Below the pieces are notes generated by a model, which saw only the letters and a list, made by a program, of their open reading frames with translations, was not told where the DNA came from and ran no database searches. The position numbers and the translations under genes were made by a program. 64,000 bases of DNA from the NCBI RefSeq assembly GCF_000224145.3, contig NC_020172.2:5343218-5407217 (forward strand). Direction: 5' to 3'. Shown in pieces: positions 45,675-57,300 of this stretch (positions are counted from its first letter, which is position 1; each line of letters begins with the position of its first letter). This DNA comes from Ciona intestinalis (taxonomy: Eukaryota; Chordata; Ascidiacea; Phlebobranchia; Cionidae).

Positions 45675-46284
45675 CTAATAATCAACCTACTATACTAATA
45701 ACCCCAACCTACTATACTAATAACCTTACTCATAATACTTTGAAAACTTGTATTTATATAAGTATAATAGGTTAGAACTGTCACAAATTTTCACCTGTGC
45801 CTCTCAATGAGAATTATTATAAAGCAGAACAAGGAGGCTCCTTATGCTAATCACTGTGTTGTATTTAAATCAAGTTGATTTATGGAAATTTTAGCCTAAT
45901 CATAATAGTATAATAACTTTTGAAACTTTGTAGTAATATAATATATCATTGTCCTTTACAAATTTTGTTTAAAACTTAAGCGTGACAAAATTAAACCTTT
46001 TTTTTGTGATTACCAAAACTGGAACATTCTTAAATCAATACAAAGTCATTAACCTTAAATCCTTGTTTTAGGCATTTTAGAAACATTACCGATTTTTTTT
46101 ACAAATATTTTCTGCCTAATTCTTGTAATACTCGTTCTAAAGGTTTCTGTTTAACCAGGTATTGATATGTTACGTTTATAATTTTGCTTTGCTATCATAA
46201 TTTCTTTATTATCATTATGTCCAACAATGCAGTTTCTTCAATTGATTAATTTTCTTTGATTTTAGATCAGTTTAGTTGAAACTT

Positions 46285-49200
46285 ATGGTGTGGTATTTAT
46301 ATTACACTGTGGAAACTTGGATTGGTGGATTCTGGCTTCGTGTTTTTGGCTGTTTGTTGCTTTTCCTGTTTATTAAACTGAGTCAATTTAAAAACAACAA
46401 CTATAAGAGATGTGGGAGTACAAACTGTCTGTGCTGCAGAAGCTCTAACTTAGTTCGAGAAAAATTTAAAGTGGAAATCAAAAATTATTCTGAAATACCA
46501 AATAGTTTTATCAAATGGGTAAACGAAGACTATATCTTGCCATTACAAAATGGGCAACACCCTACTATATTCTACTTGCCTGGGGTTCAAACCCAGCCCC
46601 TTATAGACTCTTTGCATTATGAAGATGATATGCAGATATTAAAGGATAATTACCATGGTATAAAGGGGGAATATGAGACTCTTGTTGGGAATTTAAGCTG
46701 CTGGAACACTAACAGCACACCACAAGGAGAATGGAGCTTGTTTTACCTTGTCAATCAAGGGAAAGAGGTAAGAGACATGTGCAATAACTAGGGTTAGGGC
46801 AAAATTAGGTTGGAAAAACATATTGAATGAATGAATGTAACTTACTTTATCCTCGCATGGCCGGAAAACGACAGTCGTTATAACACGAGTTTAACACCTC
46901 GTGCCAGCTTACGAGTTACCATGTATGTTACTTTGTGGGTGAATTTTTTTTATATATTGCTGTTAATTTGGACAACCCATTAGTGACCACTGGGTTGGAG
47001 CAATTGCCGTTAAGTGTCNNNNNNNNNNNNNNNNNNNNNNNNNNNNNNNNNNNNNNNNNNNNNNNNNNGTGGTCACTAATTGTTTTGTCAGAATTCCTAT
47101 ACCAGCATAACAATATTACTCATAAAGTTAATATGGACTTTATTTACTTTGTGGCAAATTACTTCATATATTACTTCAGTACATATTATGACATAACAGA
47201 GAACATTGTTTGCTATCAGTTTATTTATAATGGTCATGGGTGGATATTTTGTTTTTCTGACATTCATGACGTATGTAGGAAACCCATTTTCATTATTGTA
47301 TTGTTATGCTTATACATTGAGGGTGTACACATATACTTAGGCGCCTATTCAGGGTTGCATAGGTGTGCAGATGTGCCCTAAATTGTAATCTATGTTGAGT
47401 TTTTTTCTCTTTATTTCGGCACTGTGGATTAGTGGTTAGGCGCTTGTATTCAAATTTAAGGACACCTAGGTGTTAATTTTGATGTAGTTTGCGGCCTGGC
47501 CTATAACAGTTGTTTTTTTAAATATTAAAACCAGTTGAAAAGGTAGCCAATCAAAGTCAAGTTACTAAATATTTGAATCAGCAATTCAACCAATCACATT
47601 CAAGCAGTCGAATCAAGAACCAATCAAAATACAGCAATCTTATCATTAACCAATCAAAATCAACCATTTAATTCAAATCTTCCATTCAATATTCTTCCTT
47701 TTGGTTGGCATTTCAAATTAACCATTCGAATGTTTGTTTTACGCGATGTTTTAAAACAACCCTTAACTCAAAGTGGATGAATATTTTTTCTTCGAGGGTC
47801 CAATTGGTTTGTAATTTTAAAAAAAATTTTAAATTTATTTTGAAAACGCAATTGAAAATTTAAATTGTCTCTTGTTGATTAAATGTCCATTGTTGAATAT
47901 CTTGAAACTCTATAGGCGGATGAATATCTCCTGTTTGCGGGTCTAATTACCACAATTGGAGTCTCAAATCTAACAATTAAATATATTAAAACGAAATATC
48001 TTTTGAACCCTTACTATAGGCGGATGAATATTTCCTGTTTGCGGGTCTAATTGGTGTAGCGGCCATCTTGTTTGTGATTCTTTCAATGAGATACGAATAT
48101 GTTGACGAATCGGAATTTTACGAGGCTGAGGAAGATGGGGTTCATTTAGAAGAAGATGGATTCAATGGTGGGGTTATTGAAGATAAGAAGAGAAAGCTCT
48201 CAGAGCTATCAGATCTTGAGATCAAAAATGGTGGCGTAAATGGGGTCACTAATGGAGGTTTTGAACACAATACGGCGATATAGGTTGGGGTGTGGTAGGT
48301 GGTAGATAGGATGCTTGTAGAAAACATAGATGGTATTGGGTAATTTTCCAGTATTCCAGTTGTTATTATTAAAATATAAAATTGTTTTATGACATTTGAC
48401 CTGTGTGTCAACCCAACCCCAACTATTAAATATGTAATGGCTTGTTTTATACCAAAACTATTTTGGGGGTATTTTGCCAAAAACCTATTTTGGGGTAAAG
48501 GCCAACTTTAAGTTAATGTATTATGGGGTATTGAGCTGATTTTGGATTAGTTTCTGTTATATTTAACCCAATATTTGTTAATTACATTAAAACGCATAAC
48601 TATTTTACCGATATTACGAATTATATATTATTTTTTGGGTAACGAGCCAACTTTTTGGGCTAAATTCTCACCTATACAGAATATGCCTATGATATAAAGG
48701 TACAACTCTGGTTTTGAATGCGTTTATTTTGACATGTATTTCAACAGTGTAAATGTAAAGTAGCACGAGCACTTTCCACCTAGTACTTTGTAAATGGGTT
48801 GCACTATAGTAAAAACACATTACGCTATAATGTAGTAAAGTATCTTGTGGGCCAGGTGAAAATGCCTGTCATTTAATTAACTTTTATTTCTGTATATTTG
48901 TATAAATATGGTAATTAACGTTTATTTTAACGTTCCAAATCAGCATGGTGCTTACTGCTTATAATTCTATTGTCTTAAGCTACAATGCAAAGGTACCAAC
49001 AAAGCTTTTTGTTTTTAACAANACTTTTTCTTTTTCTCAATGCAAATTTAATGCTCTATATAAATATATGTATTGATCACCACTTTACTATACAAGCTAA
49101 AATAAGCCATCAGATCAGTAGCATTTGTAACATAATCTGGAATTTATAAAAGCGGGTCATATGCGTAACACGTCAACCCAATTTTTAACACTGGGTAATA

Positions 49201-50205
49201 TCCCATGTTTTGGAACCATGGTTTACTGGGATTTCCAGACATCGTTCATTTTCTGTTCTTTATGTACTTATTGCAATGTAGAAACATCCTCAATCTTATG
49301 TACATAGTTTTACTGTCACATATTTCATATTTTGGGAATAAACGCGTTCATGATTGTTCTGTATGGTAACTGTGTTTGGATGGTTCATTTTGTTTATATG
49401 TTTTAATGTAGCTTATGCTCACTGTTGGGTTGACTGATAACATGGGTGTCTTCTTATACACCAGACACACATGGTGTATTCATACACCTCATGCTCACTG
49501 TCGAGTTATAACATGGGTGTCTTCTTATACACCAGACTCACATGTTGTATTCATACACCTCATGCTCACTGTCGAGTTGTAACATGGGTGTCTTCTTATA
49601 CACCAGACTCACATGGTGTATTCATACACCTCATGCTCACTGTCGAGTTGTAACATGGGTGTCTTCTTATACACCAGGCTCACATGGTGTATTCATACAC
49701 CTCATGCTCACTGTCGAGTTATACCATGGGTATTTAATAAACCAGACACATATTGGAATCGTACACATTATGCTCACTGATGTGTTTTACCTAAGTACCT
49801 TATCTACTATGTACTGGCTTTATAAATCGCATTTCTGTTCATAAATTAAACAGTTTTTTACCATATGGGTAACAGCCTGTTACTAACAGGGTAGAGACAT
49901 TGATAGCAAGATAGTAGGCTACCATGCCCACAGTTTAAATCATTTCCTCAATTACAGGACTAAACGTACCAGAAAGGTTTGAACTAATTCTCAATGGTGA
50001 CAGTTATCTTTGGTCAGAGGGGGAATGCCTCCTATTTGATGATTCATTTCCACACTCTGTGATTTCCAGTAACCAGAGGGTTCACGGTTCAAATACCGGT
50101 GTGACCATTTCAGACTATCGTGCAGTTTTTATGGTGGATTTTTGGCATCATAATCTTTCAAGTTCTGAAATCTCTTTAATAAAGAAACTGTTTCCACCAC
50201 AGTAA
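46285..50205 (+). CDS. ASPHD2: ASPHD-type aspartate beta-hydroxylase domain protein, middle exon(s) missing from the assembly
   Basis: Two exons are visible: 46285-46767 (161 residues) and 49958-50205 (82 residues, TAA). Exon 1 has an N-terminal membrane anchor (FWLRVFGCLLLFLFIKL), a cysteine motif (CGSTNCLCCRSS), FYLPGVQTQP and NSTPQGEWSLFYLVNQGKE. The last exon has LWSEGECLLFDDSFPHSV and YRAVFMVDFWHHNL. Both fit ASPHD1/2, type II membrane 2-oxoglutarate/Fe(II) oxygenases. Exon 1 ends in phase 0 and the last exon needs phase 1, and the family's segment with the first iron-binding histidine (EHYGPTN...CHLG in vertebrates, about 58 residues) is not found between them. A 50-N gap lies in this interval, so loss in assembly is the likely cause. 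ASPHD1 rather than ASPHD2 is possible. An acceptor at 46265 lies 19 bases before the ATG. Confidence 0.82.
46835..47090 (-). mobile_element. Reversed SINE with satellite A unit, cut by the 50-N gap, inverted copy beyond
   Basis: CGTTATAACACGAGTTTAAC, ACCATGTATGTTACTTTGTG and the reversed SINE body TGACCACTGGGTTGGAGCAA run into N at 47019. After the gap, GTGGTCACTAATTG is SINE sequence in forward orientation, so the gap is flanked by inverted copies. Confidence 0.7.
47019..47068. other. Assembly gap of 50 N
   Basis: An exact run of 50 N within SINE sequence, so the join is not trustworthy. Confidence 0.95.
47773..48058 (+). repeat. Three staggered copies of the start of the SLC15-like exon
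   Basis: GCGGATGAATATTTCCTGTT then TGCGGGTCTAATTGG (48020) is repeated with one change at 47916. It is also repeated, more diverged, at 47773 (GTGGATGAATATTTTTTCTT then CGAGGGTCCAATTGG). The spacing is 143 and 104 bases. Only the last copy continues into the open tail. Confidence 0.75.
48020..48283 (+). pseudogene. Orphan last exon of an SLC15 (PepT)-type peptide transporter
   Basis: A splice acceptor (TTACTATAG at 48019) precedes an 88-codon frame ending in TAG. It starts ADEYFLFAGLIGVAAILFVI then LSMRYEYVDESEFYEAEEDG and continues as an acidic, polar tail. This is the shape and sequence of the C-terminal last helix and tail of PEPT1/PEPT2 (WAEYILFAALLLV...FYTYINPAE). No other exon of such a gene is found upstream in the window. 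The preceding sequence carries partial extra copies of the exon's start. It may be a gene fragment, a misplaced contig, or the end of a gene lost in the gap. Its reading frame is intact, so calling it a pseudogene is provisional. Confidence 0.5.
49435..49745. repeat. Minisatellite family B, about four ~70-bp units
   Basis: The unit contains TGCTCACTGTCGAGTTRTAA, CATGGGTGTCTTCTTATACA and CCAGACTCACATGGTGTATT. The orientation is opposite to the array at 13870. Confidence 0.92.
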
Positions 50206-51327
50206 TTGCTGTATTTTTATTCAATTGAATTGTTTTTTAGTGATCTTTTATAGTGCAATGCAATAAAATCTGTTTTAAATTTCACTAAATCATTGTGTCC
50301 AAATAAAAGCTATTTTGCTTGTAATTTCATTCAGAGTATTTAAATACAGTTGTTTTTGTACATGTTTGCTTTTTGTGCGCAAAAGTACCTACATTTGGGC
50401 CTTTGTAGGCCGGATTTCGTATAAAAACGTATAAAACTGGTTACGTACATACTGGTGTATACTAATTGTCCCCTACGTTTAATAAATTTATTAAAAGCGC
50501 GCCCCTAATGGCAGCAATTTTAATATGGTGTCCTTAGATACGAGACGCTATAATCGCGACAGAAGATGTTTTGATATTCAAGAATTTAGCGAAGGTTTAA
50601 TAATCTAGAATTCGCTGTTTAAAGATGTAGTAAAGGCGTGTTTAAAACGTTTACACTGTTGCAATCTTTAGTACAGAAGAAAGACAGTTCCTATGAAACT
50701 AATAACATTCATTATCTTTTTTTGTTAAGTTAGCACAATTAATTTTTTTAAAGAAATTTAGAAAACAAACAAAAGGTATAAGATAAACCTAAGGGTCAAT
50801 CAAATTGTTACTGTTCATTGTCAGATTTCGGAATACGGCGTTTTGTAACTGCAATATACGTTTTGTCATGAGTTAGTATAAATATAAAAATACCACAGCC
50901 TAAACCGTTATATTCATATAGCTATAACTTAGTATATATATATATTTATATGTGTGTGAAATCTATGATATATATATTTGGTATGTAATCTTCTATGGGG
51001 TAATTTATTTATATTCACTATCTTGGTGCTAGTGAAGAATCTCCCTCCCTCACCTTATTTGCTAACCACTAACCCTTAGGTTAGGGGGTTAGGTGTTGAT
51101 GCTTAGGGGGTTAGTGGTTATAGGGGTTAGTAGTTAGTGGTTATAGGGGTTAGTAGTTAGTGGTTATAGGGGTTAGTAGTTAGTGGTTATAGGGGTTAGT
51201 GGTTAGCAAACAAGGTGGGGGGAAGACTCTTCACTAGCACCTGAATCCTCACATACATATGATTTTATAATGTATTTGTTTATTTAAACACTATATTGTT
51301 ATAATTCTTTACATTTTAAATTCTAAG
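50206..51327. other. Intergenic region before the lamin-like gene
   Basis: AATAAA at 50262 may end the ASPHD transcript. A foldback element occupies 51030-51243. Nothing else is recognised. Confidence 0.5.
51030..51243. mobile_element. Foldback element with GGTGCTAGTGAAGA ends and GGGGTTAG-type internal repeats
   Basis: The left end GGTGCTAGTGAAGAATC is inverted at the right end as GACTCTTCACTAGCACC. Subterminal CACCTTATTTGCTAACCACT pairs with AGTGGTTAGCAAACAAGGTG. The middle has four units of GGTTATAGGGGTTAGTAGTT type (about 22 bp). Related copies are at 3600 and 28655. Confidence 0.8.
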
Positions 51328-51362
51328 GTGAACAATTCCAATGGTTATAAAGTAGCCTTACC

Positions 51363-54300
51363 ATGGATCCTCGTAATAATAACTCTGGAGATGGAGATTC
51401 CTTAGTTAGCGGAAGATTTGAGGAAAAAGCTCAGCTACAAAGTTTGAACCAAAGGTTTTCGAATTATGTTCTTGCTGTAAGGACAAGAAGAGAACAAGAG
51501 GTGATTTTATACACAAATAACTTTTTTTTTAAATATACAGTGGGTGGCATTAAAGCAGTGTAATTAATGCAATTATTGCGTTTTATAGTTTGGCAAACTT
51601 AAACTGTCGCCGAATAGTGTGCGACATTAATATATTACAATAAAGAAAGGTGTCATTACACATATAAACATATAAAAAATATAAACACATTACAAATATA
51701 AACACATTCTAATAACCTTTATTAATATAATCGACTATTTAAGTATTGTATTGATACTAATTGTTCAGCAGTACAAATGTGATTTAACTGTTTTTTGGAA
51801 CCACTAAATAAACAGATCAAACTGTTAAACAGCATCTGCAGTTCAACAGCTGAATGGCGATTAATTAAATACGCCTTACAGGAGAAAGCTAACCATGGGG
51901 ATGAAAGCCGATGGTCCGAACACCTGGACCAAGTGCGTGCGTTATACGAACAGCAGATGAATGATTTGAGGTCTGAGTTGGAAGAAAGGAATCGTAGAAT
52001 GAATGAAATGGAAGCTTCCAGAACTAAATACGAAACGGCGTCAAGTGATTTTGAGAGAAGGTAGAAATATATTTAACATAATCTTTTTTTATCTATCGGA
52101 AACTACTACTAGCAAAAATCATGTAGTTTAAAGATTTCTAGCATTTTATTTTTGTGAGTTGTTCTATAGCAATTTTAAAATTTTAGAAACTGGACAAGTT
52201 GAATTAAAAAAATCCATTAATACATAAAATATTGTATATTTAAATATATAATATAATAATCCAAAAAAATATGAAATAAAATTTTCAGGATTCTGTCATT
52301 GAATGAAACAGTTTTAAACCAGAATGATGAAATCACGAAACTTCAAGCCAACTTATCAAACAAAGAATTTGAGTTACAGCAAGTGCAGCTTCAACTTACT
52401 GGGCCAAGGACGGAGCTGGAAACTTACAAAGCTGAAAAATCGGATCTGAGTAAAAGATTGGCAGAATCTGAAAGAAGGTATTTGCTCTCTTGTTGTTAAT
52501 TTTTGTTGGATTTCTATGTTATAAAAAATGGTTGGTAACAGTTTAAAACTATTAAATTTTCCAAAGTATCAAAAACCTTAACAATCACCAACAAAGTTAA
52601 ATACTTGGTATCTCGTAAGCGGGCACGAGGTGTATGTAACAGAACACCCGTGTTATAACGGCTGTCGTTACCCCGCCATGCGAGAATAAATAGGTTACAT
52701 ACATGGTAACTCAGAAGCTGGCATGATGTGTATGAAACAGAACATCCGTGTTATAATGACTGTTTTTTCCCCAGTACACAAGGATAAATAAATTACATTA
52801 ATGTATTTAATATCACCAGATTATGACGACTATTTAAATAATACCAGTAACATGTGTTATAGCAGGATCTAAATTTTGAAAATAAACAAGTTATATATGT
52901 GGTAACTTGTAAGCTGGTACAAGGTGTATGAAACAGAACACCCGTGTTATAACGACTGTCGTTGTCCTGCCATGCGAGGATAAATAAGTTACATATGTGG
53001 TAACTTGTAAGCTGGTACAAGGTGTATGAAACAGAACACCCGTGTTATAACGACTGTCGTTGTCCTGCCATGCGAGGATAAATAAGTTACATACGTGATA
53101 AATGTAAGCGGGCATGAGGTTTATGAAACAGAACACCCGTGTTATAACGGCTGTCGTTGCCCCGCCATGCGAGGATAAATAAGTTACATATGTGGTAACT
53201 CGTAGTCGGGTACGCGGTGTATGAAACATATAACTGGTGTTATAACGACTGTCGTTGCCCACCATGAGAGAATAAACAAGTTTCATTCATTACCTTCCTT
53301 ATTTTGGTATATCATGGTAGTGTGTGATTAAAAAACAGAATATTGTTTATAAAACAGAAGTTAATGATGCATGTTTTGTACACATCATATAGTAAGTAAT
53401 GAATAAAATTTAGCTTACTTTATCTTCGCGTGGCCGGAAAACGACAGTCGGTATCACACGGGTTTAACACCTCGTGCCAGCTTAAGAGTTACAAAGTATG
53501 TTACTTTGTGGGTGATTATTATTTTGGGGGGATTTTTTTCATTTTTTTATGTATGGCTGAGCAATTGTCGCTAAGTGTCTTGCCCAAGACACATACGCCC
53601 ACAATGGTAGCAGCGTCGAGCCTTGATCTTATTACCTCTGGGTTACAGGCAGGCGCGCTAACCACTTTGCCACGGCGCCGGACTAATATAATTGCATTAT
53701 CCTTTCTGGCCTACCACCATATTAGTGCATATGGTGTCTTTCCTAAACATTCTTTACGACATAACAATGCTAAACAATCAGGTTTATGATGGAAGAGAAA
53801 GCAAAGTTGGATATCCAGAATGAGTTGACGAACCTACATACAAGATGTTCGCATGAGTTGCTGGTTTATCAACAGGTGGGTTGCATTATGTAAAAGCTAT
53901 GGAACTACAAGTTCAAATTTATTTTTTTCACAAACTGTGACATTTGTCACAAACTTTGCGTTTCTGCCATATTTAATTCCCAAAACAAATAAATTTTAGT
54001 AAGTTTTTTTTATTGGTTTTTATAAAACATCTCTTTAGGCATTTTTTTTTATGGACGTTCTGGCATCTTATACAGCAGTTGAGTGTCATTCACCATGATG
54101 TAATTGTATAGAATATTGAAGTGTCTTTAGAAAACAAGTGGAATATACCTGTCAGCAACAGTTTTAATATTCCACAACCGGTGCCATAGTGGTTAGCACG
54201 CCTGCCTGTAACCCAGAGGTAACGGGTTCAAGGCTCGTGACTGCTACCATTGTGGCTTGTGGGCGTATGTGTCTTTAGGCAAGAAACTTAAAGACAATTG

Positions 54301-57300
54301 CTCCAAACAAGTGGTCACTAATGGGTTGTCCAAATTATCATCCATACATAAAAAAATAATCACCCACTAAGTAACATACATAGTGAACTCGTAAGCTAGC
54401 ACGAGGTGTTAAACCCGTGTTATAACAACTGTCGTTTTCCAGCCACGTGAGGATAAAGTAAGTTCCATTCATTCATTTATTTACAATTATGTAATTATGT
54501 TTTATTTAGGTAAGAAAACATAGTTCCTTATTGTGCCTCTTATATTAAAGTAAAACAATTGAACATTCTTTTTAAACAGTCTTTGTGGCTTGACACACTA
54601 TATATATGTATTTCGAACACAATAACATTTAACAATTATGTTTAAACATTTAATCTTTCCAACACAGGAGATCAACAACTTAAACGACCGATTGGAAAGA
54701 TCCCGACAACTCACGTTGGAGTTGGAGGAGACGGCTCGTAGGTCCGGAAGGAAAGATGGGGAGGTTAGTGAGATGATGAGGAAAGCTAGAGAAGCTAGTG
54801 AGATGGAACTGAGGAGGTACATGCAAGAAGCAGAGGCTAAACATGAACTGAGTGTAAGTGGGGGCTTGTGTGGATTGTGGTATGGGTCTCACATGCAATA
54901 TTCTTTGGCTCTGCTTGTTTGTATAGACACCTAACAGCAGGGTAAAATCTGGGGTGACATTGTTAAAATACAGTTACACTCATAGTTTTCAAATATAGGG
55001 AACCTCATTGATTAATGTGGTGAATGCAATATTCTTTGGCTCTGCTTGTTTGTATAGACACCTAACAGCAGGGTAAAATCTGGGGTGACATTGTTAAAAT
55101 ACAGTTACACTCATAGTTTTCAAATATAGGGAACCTCATTGATTAATGTGTTGAATGCAATATACTTTGGCTCTGCTTGTTTGTATAGAAACATCCAACA
55201 GCAGGGTAAAATCTGGGGTGAGATTGTTAAACTACAGTTACACTCATAGTTGTCAAACCTTATTGTCCTTAAATCTGTGAAATCCAAACATAAAAGCCAT
55301 TAAACATAGAACAAAGGAGTATATAGGTGGCTGTACACAGTATCCGGCGAGCGAATTCGCTTGCGAAGTCGTATGCAAACCCATTACAGAGTTCCGCATG
55401 CGGCAGCGAAATCCAGACAAAACGGACGAATTCCGGATACTGTGTACAGCCACTTTAAAACAGAAGCCATGTTGTAATGATGTACTTGCATCCTCAGATC
55501 TCTGAGATCAAGATGCACATGGATGCAGATGCGAGGAACATGGATGCTTTGGTGGAGGAGAACGGAAGATTAAGATCAGATTTCAACAACGTCTCAACAG
55601 AGCTGGAAGGGATGAGATCTAAGGTAAACATAGGGGTTATACAACATGGGGGTCACGGGGTTCCCGACCCTTCTTTAAAATATTATTTTTTTTTTTTATT
55701 ATTTTTTTTCTTAGAATTAGAACCCCTCCTTTTAAAAAATGGTAAAGAAGTCATAATATTGTAGTTTAAAACCAATCTCACACGTTTCTACTGTGTTCGT
55801 TATTATTTATGCCAGTCAATGTATGTTTTTATCGAACACGTTTTGTTTTATATGCGTCCATTTTGTAAGCAAAAACTTGCGGCCCCCCCTTTTTAAATTA
55901 CCGGATCCGCCTGTGGTGAGAACATGGGGGGGTAGGGATAAACATAAGGCTGGGCATGTGTATGTTTTGTCTTTGCATGAATAAAGAAATGTATGAGTGT
56001 AGAATTTCCAAAATTTGACGACTAATGTGAGTGCTGCATTTGCACCTCGTACAAGCTGGTCTATTTATGATAAATATAAGTCTGTTGGATTGTACAGTTA
56101 CCAACTACCATTTCTTTCAGTTGGACGCTGCAAATTCATCGATAAAAGTCGCTCAAAACAACTTAGAATCGGAGAGAAAACGTTTTGAGTCCCAACTGCA
56201 TACTTTGAACAGGAAGTTGCAGGTGGGAGGTCATGTCAGTTTCAAAGTCTGCAGTATTAATACGGAGTTCTTTGGATTATAATTGTTTGCTATATTTTGT
56301 AGCTTAAGGGTTTGAACTTTTTTTTCCACTAAAAAATCTAACCCTTTTTGTTTAGTATAACTCGTAAACGAGCACGAGGTGTATAAAAACAGAACACCCG
56401 TGTTATAAAAACTGTTGTTGCCCCGCCATACAAGGATAAATAGTTTTTGTGTATTTAGCTTTTTGTGGATCAAGTTTGTAATTGAATTTATTTGAACCAG
56501 GAAACTCAGGACATGCTGCTCATTAAAATAAAGGAGCTTACAGCATCAGAGGAATCGAACATTCCCCTTAAAGCTGAAATCGATTTTCTCAGAAATCTTA
56601 TTGAAGAGGAAGAGAAAAGGTAAATGTTGTTGAAACTGAGCACAAGGTGTATGAATACACCCATGTTATAACTGAACAGTGAGCATGAGGTGTATGAATA
56701 CACCATGTGTGTCTGGTGTATAAGAAGACACTTATGTTATAACTTGACAGTGAGCATGAGGTGTATGAATACATCATGTGTGTCTGGTGTATAAGAAGAC
56801 ACTTATGTTATAACTCGACAGTGAGCATGAGGTGTATGAATACACCATGTGTGTCTGGTGTATAAGAAGACACCCATGTTATAACTCGACAGTGAGCATG
56901 AGGTGTATGAATACACCATGTGTGTCTGGTGTATAAGAAGACACCCATGTTATAACTCGACAGTGAGCATGAGGTGTATGAATACACCAACATGTGTGTC
57001 TGGTGTATAAGAAGACACCCATGTTATAACTGAACAATAAGCATGAGGTTTACCTACTAACTCTCCTTCTAGGCTTGGTTTGGAGAACAATGCTTATTCT
57101 GCTTTAAAAAATGGATATGGCAACGCTGGAGCCAATGACCAACCTGGAAACATAAGCACTTTCTTCTCAGTTGATCAAAACAAGAACCAGGTATTCTTGC
57201 TTAATATTTTAAAGCTTTTAAACCTGTCTTGTCAATAGGCTGGAAGAAAATATGAGCATTTATTTTGAAAAGCCCAAACATCTATATTTTCATGTTTTTT

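Noticed and set aside
51100..51210. Interstitial telomere sequence
   Set aside because: Units are ~22 bp GGTTATAGGGGTTAGTAGTT-like, not TTAGGG hexamers, and sit inside inverted repeats of a dispersed element.
52793..53286. Minus-strand open frames of 75 and 131 codons
   Set aside because: They fall in the satellite A array. The repeated peptide pattern mirrors the DNA repeat.
54174..54240. Possible tRNA gene (A and B box sequences)
   Set aside because: It is the head of a SINE: the cloverleaf is degenerate, the body and tail of the SINE follow, and related copies are scattered.
56640..57050. Regularly spaced repeats resembling a CRISPR array
   Set aside because: The units are contiguous ~70-bp tandem repeats with no unique spacers, in a eukaryotic intron.
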